From assembly GCA_031421635.1 (NCBI GenBank), contig JANOPA010000074.1, forward strand, positions 1-64,000: a stretch of DNA of 64,000 bases. Direction: 5' to 3'. Every line of letters begins with the position of its first letter. The first letter of the stretch is position 1. Positions 13,882-23,345 of the stretch are shown here, piece after piece. The position numbers were made by a program, and so were the translations under genes. The notes beneath the pieces are model-generated. The model had not been told where the DNA came from, ran no database searches, and saw only the letters and a program-made list of their open reading frames with translations. Origin of the DNA: JAPOKJ01 sp031421635. Its GTDB lineage: Bacteria > Pseudomonadota > Gammaproteobacteria > Burkholderiales > Burkholderiaceae_E.

Positions 13882-15047
13882 TGCTTGGTTTGAAGTGTTG
13901 CCTGAAGCGCATAGTGATGCGGCTCAAAATGTCGCTCAATCACCTCCGGGGAAACCTCTTCAAAGCGCGCGGGTGACCACCTGGGCTGGCGATCCTTATC
14001 GATTAATAAGGCGCGTACGCCCTCGTTAAAATCGAGACCACGCTGAAAGGCTTTAGCCAGTACCAAGTCAAGATCGAGCACTTCGCGCAGAGAGAGCTTT
14101 TTGCTGCGCCTCATATATTCATCGCTGACGTAAGCTGCGGTCGGCGAACCATTACTCAAGCTCTCAGCCGGCGCGGCGAAGTATGGATCTTCCTGGGCGG
14201 CCACTTGCAAGGCATCCCGCAATTCGGCCACGGTAGGTTGTAGCGCAATGAAACGAATCGCATCAAAATATTGCAGGAGGTTCGCGGTCGGTAAGCCCAG
14301 TCTATATTTGCGATGCATGCCGAGCAGAACGTTGCTCACCAGTGCATGGTTCTGGGAGTTCTTGCAATTGGCGATCCAGGCCAGAGACTTGAGCTTGCCC
14401 AGCATCAAATCCTTAGCTTCTAAAGGTACGAAGTAATCGGACAATCCCGCGAAAATTGCGTCTGCCTCATTGATCGTCAAACCCGTGAGCGCCATGACCC
14501 GCCCTGCTCCGCCCGGAATACGATTCAAAAAGTAGCCACCCCCGACATCGGGGAAAAGACCAATATGTATCTCGGGCATCGCAATCTTGGACGACTCCGA
14601 CAACACCCGGTGGCTACAACCCACCGTCATCCCTACCCCGCCACCCATGCAAACACCATGCGTGTAGGAGATGACAGGTTTTGGAAAATGATGAATTAAG
14701 TAGTCCAATTCATATTCAACTGCGAAAAATTGATCTCCGTAGACATAGCGCTGTGGGCCGCCTGCTCTAACCTCCCGAATTACCGAGGCCACATCTCCGC
14801 CTGCACAAAAACCCTTAGGGCCCTCGCCGTCAAGAAAAATAGCCACCACCGACTCATCCGAGGCCCAGGCCCGAAACTGCTTGAGCATTAACTCAAACAT
14901 TTCCAGGTTTAAGGCGTTGATCGCTTTCGGTCGATTGAGCCGGGCGTGACCAATGTAGAGCGCAGCGCTTAATGGGTTGGAGCCACTGCCTTCGCAGGCC
15001 ATGAGGTCAAAAACTACGGGAGCCACAGCGCTTGCGTTGGATGTCAT
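13878..15047 (-). CDS. Enoyl-CoA hydratase/isomerase family, 3-hydroxyisobutyryl-CoA hydrolase-type
   Basis: This 389-residue crotonase-fold protein has ARLNRPKAINALNLEMFELM, the oxyanion-hole segments GPKGFCAGGDV and HGVCMGGGVGM, and MPEIHIGLFPDVGGGYFLNR. The EIHIGLFPDVG stretch and the length of about 390 residues are typical of 3-hydroxyisobutyryl-CoA hydrolases of valine degradation rather than simple enoyl-CoA hydratases. The product would be 3-hydroxyisobutyrate; a dehydrogenase of the matching superfamily is encoded at 24821. Its ATG overlaps the parC stop (ATGA), suggesting read-through from the topoisomerase genes. Confidence 0.85.
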   Translation of the reverse strand: MTSNASAVAPVVFDLMACEGSGSNPLSAALYIGHARLNRPKAINALNLEMFELMLKQFRAWASDESVVAIFLDGEGPKGFCAGGDVASVIREVRAGGPQRYVYGDQFFAVEYELDYLIHHFPKPVISYTHGVCMGGGVGMTVGCSHRVLSESSKIAMPEIHIGLFPDVGGGYFLNRIPGGAGRVMALTGLTINEADAIFAGLSDYFVPLEAKDLMLGKLKSLAWIANCKNSQNHALVSNVLLGMHRKYRLGLPTANLLQYFDAIRFIALQPTVAELRDALQVAAQEDPYFAAPAESLSNGSPTAAYVSDEYMRRSKKLSLREVLDLDLVLAKAFQRGLDFNEGVRALLIDKDRQPRWSPARFEEVSPEVIERHFEPHHYALQATLQTKH

Positions 15048-17635
15048 GATTTTTCAGAACTGAAACTTAAACGCGCCTCTTTCACACGAGGCTCCAAAAA
15101 TTTACCCTTGCGAGCTCGGCCACCAAAGTATTCTTGCAACACCCGCGCAGAGAAGGTTTTGTCGGCTGGTTTGGCGCCGCGGCCTACGCCTTCAACTCGA
15201 ATACTAGGCGCACTAAACGCATCCTCGTACACTAGAGCTTGCGATAAGCTATCGCCCTTATCGAGCGCCATAACGATCACGCCGCGACCACCATTTTTAA
15301 GCAGCTTGACCTCCTCAACATCCAGGCCTAAAGCCTTGCCGTCGGAACTCATACAGAGCACCTTGGCCATACCCGGTTTGAATAAGGCGGGTCGGCAGGC
15401 ACTGTCTTTCTCGTCGAGCGTGAAGAAGCTTTTCCCCTGACGAGTGCGGGCCACCAGATCTTTGACCTGACACAGGAGGCCCATGCCCTGACGGCTCGTA
15501 AACAGCACTCCCATATTCTCGGATGACGCGAAGACATGCTCAATACGGGTTCCACTCTCAATTTCAAAGAAGCTTGTAATGGGCTGACCATCGCCGCGTG
15601 CCGACGGCAATTGGGAGACGGGCAAGCAATACACCCGACCATTGGTGCCCACCGCAATCACTGAGTCGGTGCTCATGACCTCGTAGGTGCCGTAGTAGGA
15701 ATCACCGCTCTTAAAGCTCAAGGCGGCGGTATCGACACCATGACCTTGACGCGCACGCACCCAACCTTTCTCGGACACAATGACCGTGATCGGCTCTTCA
15801 ACCACCTTCACCTCGGCACTGGCGCGAGCAGCGCTCTCAATTAAGGTACGACGATCATCGCCAAACGTTTTGGCATCAGCTTCAATCTCTTTGATCACCA
15901 AGCGTTTCAAGGCACTGGGGTTGTTGAGCAGGTTCTCAATATCGGCCTTCTCGCCCCGCAAGGTTTTGAGTTCTTGCTCAATCTTGATGGTTTCAAGGCG
16001 CGCTAACTGACGTAAGCGGATTTCTAGAATATCTTCGGCTTGCCGGTCCGACAGCTTGAAGGCTTCGACCAATGCCGGCTTCGGCTCATCTGATTCGCGG
16101 ATAATCCGAATCACTTCATCGATATTGAGCAGAATAATCTGCCGCCCTTCGAGAATGTGGATGCGATCATCGACCTTGCCTAAACGATGACGAATGCGTC
16201 GCTCAACCGTTTGAATGCGGAACTGACACCAGTCGGTCAACATGCCTAGTAAATGCTTTTGGCCGGGGCGCCCGTCCAAGCCAATGCTCACCAAATTAAT
16301 TGGCGCGCTCGCCTCTAAACTGGTTTGGGCAAGAAGAGTGTTGACGAACTGGTCGCGATCAACTTTCGAGGTTTTAGGCTCGAACACCAAACGCACGGCC
16401 GCTTCTTTTCCGGACTCGTCGCGAGCCACGTCCAGCACCGAAAGAAGGTTTTGCTTGAGCTGCAATTGATCTGCACTCAAAGCCTTCTTGCCAGTCTTCA
16501 CTTTTGGATTGGTGATCTCCTCAATTTCTTCCATGATTTTTTGAGAAGAAACCCCGGGCGGTAGTTCATCGATCACCCATTGCCACTGGCCGCGAGCAAG
16601 ATCTTCGAAATGATGGCGTGCTCGCACCTTGAGGCTACCGCGACCACCACTATAAATTTCACGGATGTCAGTGGCCGGACTAATGATTTGCGCGCCGCCC
16701 GGATAGTCGGGACCAGGCATTACGGTGAGTATCTCGTCAATGGTCGCCTTAGGATTGCGCATCACCAAAATGGCAGCTTGGGCCACTTCGCGCAAGTTGT
16801 GCGAAGGAATTTCTGTGGCTAAGCCTACGGCAATACCCGAGGCCCCGTTCAACAAGACCATCGGTAGACGAGCCGGAAGTTGCGCCGGTTCTTGCTGCGA
16901 GCCATCATAGTTGGGCTTGAAATCTACTGTGCCCGAATCAATTTCGTCCAACAGGAGTTGGGCGACCTTGGTGAGGCGCGCTTCGGTGTAACGCATGGCC
17001 GCTGCGCCGTCACCATCGCGCGAACCAAAGTTGCCCTGACCGTCGATCAGTGGATAACGCAGACTAAAGCTTTGCGCCATGCGTACCAGCGCGTCGTAGG
17101 CAGCCACGTCGCCATGCGGATGATACTTGCCAAGCACATCGCCCACCACCCGCGCCGATTTCACTGGCTTTGAGGTCGCGGTCAAACCCATTTCATTCAT
17201 CGCAAAGAGAATGCGGCGCTGCACGGGTTTTTGACCGTCGGCGACATCCGGAAGAGCTCGTCCCTTCACCACGGACACGGCATACTCGAGGTAGGCACGC
17301 TCCGCGTAGTCGGCCAGACTGACATCTCCGCCCGGGCCGCCGTCTTTGACCGAGGCTCCCCCGCGATTGCCACCGCCTCCGCCTCCGCCTCCAGCGATTC
17401 CACTTCTGGCCTGATCATTGCCGGCACTGTTGCTGCCACCACCGCCGTTGGAGGCGTCGTTGCCTTTGCCAACAAGGCTACTACCGGTAGCAACGCTATT
17501 ACCTGAGACGGCATTCGCTGAGTCACTCACACCGCTAGTAGTCAGGTCCGCTTTCGAGGGACTGCTGCCCTCCTTGGCGTCAACCGAGGCAGGCTCGGGC
17601 AATAGATTAGAAAACAAATCGTCAGTTGTCGCCAT
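15044..17635 (-). CDS. parC: DNA topoisomerase IV subunit A, with long Gly-rich N-terminal extension
   Basis: This 863-residue protein belongs to the GyrA/ParC family. The breakage–reunion core starts at about residue 107 (VSLADYAERAYLEYAVSVVK) and contains KYHPHGDVAAYDALVRMAQ and AAAMRYTEARL with the catalytic Tyr. The C-terminal beta-pinwheel lacks a clear GyrA box, as expected for ParC. The first ~105 residues are low complexity with Gly/Ser/Asn runs, much longer than usual. The residue equivalent to E. coli ParC Ser80 is Val and Glu84 is Asp. ATG 17633–17635 was chosen, two nt after the parE stop; a TTG at 17641 is possible. Confidence 0.93.
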   Translation of the reverse strand: MATTDDLFSNLLPEPASVDAKEGSSPSKADLTTSGVSDSANAVSGNSVATGSSLVGKGNDASNGGGGSNSAGNDQARSGIAGGGGGGGGNRGGASVKDGGPGGDVSLADYAERAYLEYAVSVVKGRALPDVADGQKPVQRRILFAMNEMGLTATSKPVKSARVVGDVLGKYHPHGDVAAYDALVRMAQSFSLRYPLIDGQGNFGSRDGDGAAAMRYTEARLTKVAQLLLDEIDSGTVDFKPNYDGSQQEPAQLPARLPMVLLNGASGIAVGLATEIPSHNLREVAQAAILVMRNPKATIDEILTVMPGPDYPGGAQIISPATDIREIYSGGRGSLKVRARHHFEDLARGQWQWVIDELPPGVSSQKIMEEIEEITNPKVKTGKKALSADQLQLKQNLLSVLDVARDESGKEAAVRLVFEPKTSKVDRDQFVNTLLAQTSLEASAPINLVSIGLDGRPGQKHLLGMLTDWCQFRIQTVERRIRHRLGKVDDRIHILEGRQIILLNIDEVIRIIRESDEPKPALVEAFKLSDRQAEDILEIRLRQLARLETIKIEQELKTLRGEKADIENLLNNPSALKRLVIKEIEADAKTFGDDRRTLIESAARASAEVKVVEEPITVIVSEKGWVRARQGHGVDTAALSFKSGDSYYGTYEVMSTDSVIAVGTNGRVYCLPVSQLPSARGDGQPITSFFEIESGTRIEHVFASSENMGVLFTSRQGMGLLCQVKDLVARTRQGKSFFTLDEKDSACRPALFKPGMAKVLCMSSDGKALGLDVEEVKLLKNGGRGVIVMALDKGDSLSQALVYEDAFSAPSIRVEGVGRGAKPADKTFSARVLQEYFGGRARKGKFLEPRVKEARLSFSSEKS

Positions 17636-17637
17636 AA

Positions 17638-19647
17638 TCAAACATCCACCTCGGCTTCGTTGCCGCGCTCTTCAAGCCAGGCGCGGCGTGAGGCGGCTTC
17701 ATTGCGCCCCATCAACATATTGAATCGTTCATTGGTGTGGGTCGCGCCTTGCGCTCCAAACTCCACTTGCAGAAAGCGTCGAGTCTCAGGGTTCATAGTG
17801 GTTTCCCAGAGCTGCTCGGCATTCATTTCTCCGAGCCCCTTAAAGCGCGAAATCGACCAGACGCCTTCTCGGATACCTTCTTTGCGAAGCTTGTCTTCCA
17901 CGTGCTTGAGTTCGCCCTCGTCCAAGCAATAGATTTTTCGTAAAGGCCGTTTACCTTGAGCCGGTACGTCGACACGAAATAAAGGAGGCTTGGCGATATG
18001 TACGTGACCCAACTCGATGAGTTTGGGAAAATGTTTATAAAACAGCGTAAGCAACAACACTTGAATGTGAGAGCCGTCGACGTCCGCGTCCGACAGAATG
18101 CAAATCTTTCCATAGCGTAATTGTGTGAGGTTCGGGTTATCACCGGGGCTGTGCGGGTCGACCCCAATGGCCACTGAAATATCGTGAATCTCGGTATTGG
18201 CAAACAGCCGATCACGTTCCGTTTCCCAGCTATTGAGCACCTTGCCGCGCAGCGGCAGAATTGCCTGAAACTCTTTGTCGCGGCCCATCTTGGCCGAGCC
18301 ACCCGCCGAGTCGCCCTCCACCAGGAACACTTCGTTGCGCGCAATATCACTGGATTCACAATCAGTGAGTTTGCCCGGTAATACAGCGACGCCAGAACTC
18401 TTTTTCTTCTCGACTTTTTGCAGGGCGCGGCTGCGCGCCTGGGCCTGACGTATCACCAACTCGGCTAGCTTTTTGCCATACTCGACATGTTGGTTGAGCC
18501 AGAGCTCAAGTTTTGGTTTGGTAATACTCGAGACCAAGCGTAAAGCATCACGGGAATTCAAACGCTCTTTGACCTGACCTTGAAACTGAGGATCAAGTAC
18601 CTTCGCGGAGAGTACAAAACTTGATCGCGCAAAAACATCTTCGGGTAAGAGTTTGACGCCTTTCGGCAGGAGATTATGAATCTCAATAAAACTCTTCACT
18701 GCGGCGAATAAACCGTCGCGCAAACCAGCCTCATGCGTGCCGCCCGCACTGGTCGAAATGAGATTGACATAGGATTCACGCAGCAGCGCGCCTTCCTCAG
18801 AAAACGCCACCACCCACTGGGCACCCTCTCCTTCTGCGAAGGTGTCATGGTGGGCGTCCATGTATTGTTCGCCTTCGAACAAGGGAATGATCGGGTCACT
18901 TGCGCCACCCGCAATTAGCGCCTCCTGTAGATAACTTCGTAGGCCTTCCTTGTAGACCCAGGTTTGGGTCTTGCCGCTTTTCTCATCGAGATAATGCACC
19001 TGTAAGCCGCCCAGAAGCACAGCCTTGGCGCGCAGTAGATGATGTAACTCACTTAAAGGAAATGTCGGTGCATCGAAATACTTAGGATTAGGCCAGGCGC
19101 GAACACGAGTACCGCTGTACTTCTCGCCGCGCGGCCTCTCACCTGGAAGACGCTCTGTTTTTTGAATGGGCTTAGAGTTCAATGCTTTGACAACATCACC
19201 GTCTTGGAAAGCAATCTGATGCTCACCAGCATCGCGCCAAACCGTGACTTCTAATCGCTTGGAGAGTGCATTGGTGACGGAGACACCTACTCCGTGCAAC
19301 CCGCCTGAGAAGCTATAGGCCCCGCCAGAGGCCTTGTCGAACTTGCCGCCAGCGTGCAGGCGGGTGAAGACGATCTCCACGACCGGGACTTTCTCTTCTG
19401 GATGCATGCCGACGGGAATACCGCGGCCATCATCTTCGACCGAAACACTTCCATCGCCATGTTGAATGACGTAGATGTTTTTGCAAAAACCTGCCAGGGC
19501 TTCGTCCGCCGCATTATCCAAAACCTCTTGAATAATGTGCATTGGATTATCGGTGCGGGTATACATCCCGGGCCGCTGCTTTACCGGCTCGAGGCCCTTA
19601 AGCACTCGAATAGATGATTCGCTATATTGTTGATTCTTGGTGGCCAT
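17638..19647 (-). CDS. parE: DNA topoisomerase IV subunit B
   Basis: This 669-residue GHKL ATPase has IRVLKGLEPVKQRPGMYTRT, the ATP-site motifs QEVLDNAADEALAGF and VEDDGRGIPVGMHP, and GGLHGVGVSVTNALS. The TOPRIM domain has FLVEGDSAGGSAK (catalytic Glu) and ILSDADVDGSHIQVLLL (metal-binding DxD). It pairs with ParC to decatenate chromosomes. ATG 19645–19647 (MATKNQQYSE) is preferred to an upstream in-frame start at 19683, which would include the kup terminator. It overlaps or abuts parC, so the two are translated together. Confidence 0.95.
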   Translation of the reverse strand: MATKNQQYSESSIRVLKGLEPVKQRPGMYTRTDNPMHIIQEVLDNAADEALAGFCKNIYVIQHGDGSVSVEDDGRGIPVGMHPEEKVPVVEIVFTRLHAGGKFDKASGGAYSFSGGLHGVGVSVTNALSKRLEVTVWRDAGEHQIAFQDGDVVKALNSKPIQKTERLPGERPRGEKYSGTRVRAWPNPKYFDAPTFPLSELHHLLRAKAVLLGGLQVHYLDEKSGKTQTWVYKEGLRSYLQEALIAGGASDPIIPLFEGEQYMDAHHDTFAEGEGAQWVVAFSEEGALLRESYVNLISTSAGGTHEAGLRDGLFAAVKSFIEIHNLLPKGVKLLPEDVFARSSFVLSAKVLDPQFQGQVKERLNSRDALRLVSSITKPKLELWLNQHVEYGKKLAELVIRQAQARSRALQKVEKKKSSGVAVLPGKLTDCESSDIARNEVFLVEGDSAGGSAKMGRDKEFQAILPLRGKVLNSWETERDRLFANTEIHDISVAIGVDPHSPGDNPNLTQLRYGKICILSDADVDGSHIQVLLLTLFYKHFPKLIELGHVHIAKPPLFRVDVPAQGKRPLRKIYCLDEGELKHVEDKLRKEGIREGVWSISRFKGLGEMNAEQLWETTMNPETRRFLQVEFGAQGATHTNERFNMLMGRNEAASRRAWLEERGNEAEVDV

Positions 19648-19670
19648 CAACGACACTAAAATTGAAATGA

Positions 19671-19690
19671 AAAACCCTCGCAAGCGAGGG
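19671..19690 (-). terminator. Rho-independent terminator downstream of kup
   Basis: CCCTCG-CAAG-CGAGGG (19675–19690) forms a 6-bp stem with a 4-nt loop. On the minus strand it is followed by TTTTT. It lies 66 nt past the kup stop and just upstream of the parE start. Confidence 0.7.
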
Positions 19691-19701
19691 ACTAGACTTA
19701 C

Positions 19702-19755
19702 CGCGGGTCAACTGTAAAAGGCATTTGTCTCGGCGTTTGCCGAGGCATTGACCCG
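19702..19755. repeat. Nested inverted repeat between kup and parE
   Basis: The outer arms GCGGGTCAA and TTGACCCGC (9 bp, perfect) enclose an inner stem CTCGGC/GCCGAG around GTTT. The element lies immediately after the kup stop. It could be part of a composite terminator or an mRNA 3' structure; the parE promoter must also lie close by. Confidence 0.6.
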
Positions 19756-19756
19756 C

Positions 19757-21631
19757 CTAAATCGCGAGCTGAGCGCCCAGTTCAACTACTCGGTTTGGCG
19801 GCAACTTGAAGTAACTCGCCACTGAGGTGGAGCTTTGCAACATCCAGCGGAAAAGAGATTTCCTCCAGGCGAAGAAGCCTCCCTGATCCAAAGACACGAC
19901 CGTCGGCTTGCTTGTAAAGAAGGAAGTATCCTCCATCTCAAAAGTCACGCCTTTTTCGGCGGCAAGTCGCAAGATCGGTTCAATGTCCGGGTCCTCTCGA
20001 TACCCCACCTGGGCAACAATACTATAGATACCGTTTTCACCTTTCATAACCTCGACCCGATCCACGTCTGCAATACGCGGAACATCTGCAAACAGCACAG
20101 TCAGGAAGGCGGTTTGTTCATGCACGACTTTATTGTGCTTGAGGTTATGCAAAAACGCACTAGGACAACCGCCCTTGCTCGAGCTAAAGAAGATCGCGTT
20201 GCCCGGCACCCTCGGCACATCATCCAAGGGCAAACAGAGTCCATCGATACCGCCTTTGGGGAAGGCCTCTTTCTTGGAGCGCATGTTTTCCATCCCCACG
20301 CGCCAAGTCAGGAACACCGTGACGATGACGACCGACAGCACAAGTGGGAACCAACCTCCGTCGGGAATTTTGCGGGCATTTGCGAACAAGAAGACCAATT
20401 CCAGCGCCAAGGCAAAGACAAAAAACGCGAGCAGAAACCAATGCTTGCGCCCGCGCATCAAGCCGAGGGTCAATAACACAATAATGCTGCTGATCACCAG
20501 ATCGCCCGCCACAGCAATTCCGTAGGCAGCCGCAAGCTTTTCGGAATTTTGAAAGCCGAGCACCAAGACAATGACCAATAGCAGCAGAATCCAATTCACG
20601 ATAGGAATATAGATTTGGCCTTGGGCGGTATCTGAGGTGTGCTTGATTTGTAGACGAGGCAAAAGATTCAAGCGTGACGCTTGTTGGGTAGCCGAGAACG
20701 CTCCTGAGATGGTGGCCTGCGACGCAATGACTGCAGCCATCGTCGCCAAGATCACCATCGGGATTAACAAGAAATCAGGGGCCAAGAAATAGAATGGATT
20801 TTTAACGGCCTCGGGCTGTCGTAGCACAAGGGCGCCCTGCCCAAAATAGTTCAACATCAGCGAGGGCATCACCATAGAGAACCAAGCAATGCGCACCGGC
20901 TTAGGACCAAAGTGACCCATGTCAGCGTAGAGCGCTTCAGCACCGGTCAAACACAAAAACACTGCCGAAGACGCAATGAACGCCAAGCCGGGATGCGCAA
21001 TTGAAAAGCCGATGGCGTACGATGGACTCAAAGCCCGAAGAATCTCTGGCGATTTAATGATACTCATGAGGCCGAGAACGGCGATTGTCAAAAACCAGAT
21101 AACCATGACCGGACCAAACAAGGCGCCGACTTTGGCCGTGCCTTTACGCTGAAAAGCAAACAAACCAATCAGAATCACCAGCGCAATCGGCACAGTGAAA
21201 TGCTCAAAATGCTTGGAGACTACGTTAATACCTTCGACAGCCGACATTACCGTCATGGCGGGCGTGATCACGGCGTCGCCATAGAACAAAGACGCTGAGA
21301 TCGCACCCAAAACAGTGACAGCCCAGGCGAGTTTTGGTTTTTCACGAAGGACGCTGACAGAGTAAGAGAGCAAGGCAAGTACGCCTCCGTCGCCTCGATT
21401 GTCGAAGCGAAGCATGATCACCACATATTTGAGCGCCACAATGATGGCCACCGCCCAAAACATCATGGACAGCACGCCAAAAACATTTTCCGACGTTAAA
21501 GGGATGGCGTGCGCACCGTTAAAGGCCTCTTTGAAGGCGTAAAGCGGGCTGGTGCCGATGTCCCCATAGACAATGCCTAAAGCGGCAAGAGTCAGCGCGG
21601 GGATGGCGCCTTGGTTAGAATGAGAAGTCAT
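19757..21631 (-). CDS. kup: Low-affinity potassium transporter Kup
   Basis: This 624-residue protein has twelve hydrophobic helices in the first ~430 residues and a cytosolic C-terminal domain. Diagnostic stretches are AALGIVYGDIGTSPLYAFKE, FDNRGDGGVLALLSYS, ASLFYGDAVITPAMTVMSA and LTGAEALYADMGHFG, all characteristic of the KUP/HAK proton-coupled K+ uptake family. ATG 21629–21631 (MTSHSNQGA) was chosen because the upstream in-frame start only adds a non-conserved basic segment. Confidence 0.95.
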   Translation of the reverse strand: MTSHSNQGAIPALTLAALGIVYGDIGTSPLYAFKEAFNGAHAIPLTSENVFGVLSMMFWAVAIIVALKYVVIMLRFDNRGDGGVLALLSYSVSVLREKPKLAWAVTVLGAISASLFYGDAVITPAMTVMSAVEGINVVSKHFEHFTVPIALVILIGLFAFQRKGTAKVGALFGPVMVIWFLTIAVLGLMSIIKSPEILRALSPSYAIGFSIAHPGLAFIASSAVFLCLTGAEALYADMGHFGPKPVRIAWFSMVMPSLMLNYFGQGALVLRQPEAVKNPFYFLAPDFLLIPMVILATMAAVIASQATISGAFSATQQASRLNLLPRLQIKHTSDTAQGQIYIPIVNWILLLLVIVLVLGFQNSEKLAAAYGIAVAGDLVISSIIVLLTLGLMRGRKHWFLLAFFVFALALELVFLFANARKIPDGGWFPLVLSVVIVTVFLTWRVGMENMRSKKEAFPKGGIDGLCLPLDDVPRVPGNAIFFSSSKGGCPSAFLHNLKHNKVVHEQTAFLTVLFADVPRIADVDRVEVMKGENGIYSIVAQVGYREDPDIEPILRLAAEKGVTFEMEDTSFFTSKPTVVSLDQGGFFAWRKSLFRWMLQSSTSVASYFKLPPNRVVELGAQLAI

Positions 21632-21753
21632 GGGCCGCGATTTTACTCTCACCTCGGCCAAATTTTTAGGCGAGGCGCTTTAAAAACAACTTAACGTCGC
21701 GTAATTTAGGTTTAACCTTTAGAAAACATACAACAAAATCCCAACAAGGCTTC

Positions 21754-22131
21754 ATGAACGTTACTAGTTTTGCCCTGGTTCTCTCGGGTGTTCTCCTCAA
21801 TGCTTTTGCGCAATTGCTTCTTAAGTTGGGAACGAACCGCGCCGGAAGTCTGGACTTCTCAATCTCCGCGGCCTGGGAGACCGGAATCAAGATCTTGACT
21901 CAATGGCCTTTTTTATTAGGGTTTTCCTTCTATGGCATCAGTGTAGTCGTGTGGATTGCCGCGCTTACCCGGGTCCCCGTGACGGTGGCGTACCCGATGC
22001 TCTCGATTGGCTATATTGTCAATGCCCTGATCGCCCGCTACTGGCTTGGCGAGCAACTGACCGGAACGGGTTGGGCTGGAATAGCCTTTATATGCGTTGG
22101 GGTTTGGCTCATCGCGCGCCACGGCGCATAA
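21754..22131 (+). CDS. Small four-helix EamA/SMR-like membrane protein
   Basis: This 125-residue protein has four predicted transmembrane helices. Its pattern, LSGVLLNAFAQLLLKLGTN near the N-terminus, VPVTVAYPMLSIGYIVNALI and LGEQLTGTGWAGIAFICVGV, resembles the small multidrug resistance and ArnE-like half-size EamA proteins. These act as dimers. The substrate is unknown, and the missing conserved SMR Glu in helix 1 argues against a QAC-type efflux pump. Confidence 0.7.
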   Translation: MNVTSFALVLSGVLLNAFAQLLLKLGTNRAGSLDFSISAAWETGIKILTQWPFLLGFSFYGISVVVWIAALTRVPVTVAYPMLSIGYIVNALIARYWLGEQLTGTGWAGIAFICVGVWLIARHGA

Positions 22132-22157
22132 TGTTTTGAACCACCCCACTGGGCACA

Positions 22158-22742
22158 CTAGGCCTTCTTCTCGCGCGGCAAGCGCCCCATCAAATAAAAC
22201 TCTTCATTGGGCATCATGCTGCTCAAGTTGGCCATGCGATTACTGAGCGCAAAAAAGGCTGTGATTGCTCCAATGTCCCAAGCATCTTCTTGATTGAAAC
22301 CGTGAGCGAATAAGGCGCTGTAGTCGTCCTCCGTAAGGTTCGCAGAATCGGTCGCGACTTTCATTGCGAAGTCGAGCATGGCACTTTGCTTTGCGCTAAT
22401 CTCGGCCTTCCGATAATTAAGCGCGACTTGATCCGCCACCCTAGGGTTCTTGGCATAAATTCTTAATATCGCGCCGTGAGCCACGACGCAGTACAGACAA
22501 TGATTGGTGCCGCTGGTGGCGACCACAATCATCTCTTTTTCCGCCTTACTGAGATTGTTTTCTCTGAGCATCAATGCGTCGTGATAAGCAAAGAAGGCTC
22601 GGAACTCATCTGGGCGACGCGCCAATTTGAGAAATACATTGGGGACAAAACCCGATTTTTCTTGGACCGAAAGAATCAGGCCGCGAATGTCCTCTGGCAG
22701 CGAGTCGAGGCTGGGGGGCGGAAAGCGTTGTGCAGTGCTCAT
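22158..22742 (-). CDS. Peroxidase-related AhpD-fold protein (carboxymuconolactone decarboxylase superfamily)
   Basis: This 194-residue protein carries the AhpD-type redox motif in TNHCLYCVVAHGAILR (CxxC followed by His). Upstream is SKAEKEMIVVATS and downstream are PRVADQVALNYRKAEIS and AFFALSNRMANL, as in the 'uncharacterised peroxidase-related enzyme' family. It probably reduces peroxides or acts as a disulfide reductase. The start MSTAQRFPP at 22740–22742 was preferred over an upstream in-frame start. Confidence 0.82.
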   Translation of the reverse strand: MSTAQRFPPPSLDSLPEDIRGLILSVQEKSGFVPNVFLKLARRPDEFRAFFAYHDALMLRENNLSKAEKEMIVVATSGTNHCLYCVVAHGAILRIYAKNPRVADQVALNYRKAEISAKQSAMLDFAMKVATDSANLTEDDYSALFAHGFNQEDAWDIGAITAFFALSNRMANLSSMMPNEEFYLMGRLPREKKA

Positions 22743-22792
22743 TGAAGTTCCAGTGGCGATCAAACGGAGCGCCCATGATACTCAATGCGTGC

Positions 22793-23206
22793 TTAGAAGG
22801 TGACGAAGAGTCCGGAGTCGGTTGTCTCTGCCCAATAAGGCGTCCCGCTTTGGGAGCTGAGGCGAGCTGAGCCTTGGGAAACTTGCAAATGAGCCTGGGA
22901 GGACAACACCGTGGTCACGCCGCCACTCGAGGTTCCTGATACAACGATGGGCTGGTTCAAACTGCAACGGGCAGCAAATCCACTGCTTTGACCTGCGGTG
23001 CGATCCAAGACCGTTGGAGCATGCGAGTAAACCTGAAAATTACAGGTCGACAGCACGGTCACTGACACCGATAGGCTCGCCTGCGCAGTGCGTAAAGGTC
23101 TAGCGGCGCTACTTGGAATAGATTCGCTAAAAACAAAGCCAGAATAAAAGGCGATAAGGATCGCCACAAAGCTTAGAAAAATAGAAACGGATAGGCGGTT
23201 TGGCAT
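22793..23206 (-). CDS. Secreted hypothetical protein
   Basis: This 137-residue protein has a clear N-terminal hydrophobic segment (IFLSFVAILIAFYSGFVFSE), then a beta-rich Ser/Thr/Val-rich domain with two Cys residues (STCNFQVYS and AARCSLNQPIVV). The pair could form one disulfide. The pattern loosely resembles single-domain secreted beta-sandwich proteins such as spore coat protein U or pilin-like domains, but no confident family is recognised. Confidence 0.6.
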   Translation of the reverse strand: MPNRLSVSIFLSFVAILIAFYSGFVFSESIPSSAARPLRTAQASLSVSVTVLSTCNFQVYSHAPTVLDRTAGQSSGFAARCSLNQPIVVSGTSSGGVTTVLSSQAHLQVSQGSARLSSQSGTPYWAETTDSGLFVTF

Positions 23207-23345
23207 TGTGAAGTCTAAGCATTCATCATGCCATGTGCACTAAACCTATGATTTGACTCACTTCTTCAAATGCCGCGAGCCCAGGAGTGGAAAGAAATCC
23301 GACAGGAATTTTTTCACAGATACTCGCTTGACCCAGCCCAGCCTC

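Noticed and set aside
17266..17526. Opposite-strand and other-frame ORFs over the parC 5' end
   Set aside because: They arise from the repetitive Gly/Ser/Asn codons of the ParC extension and have no independent support.
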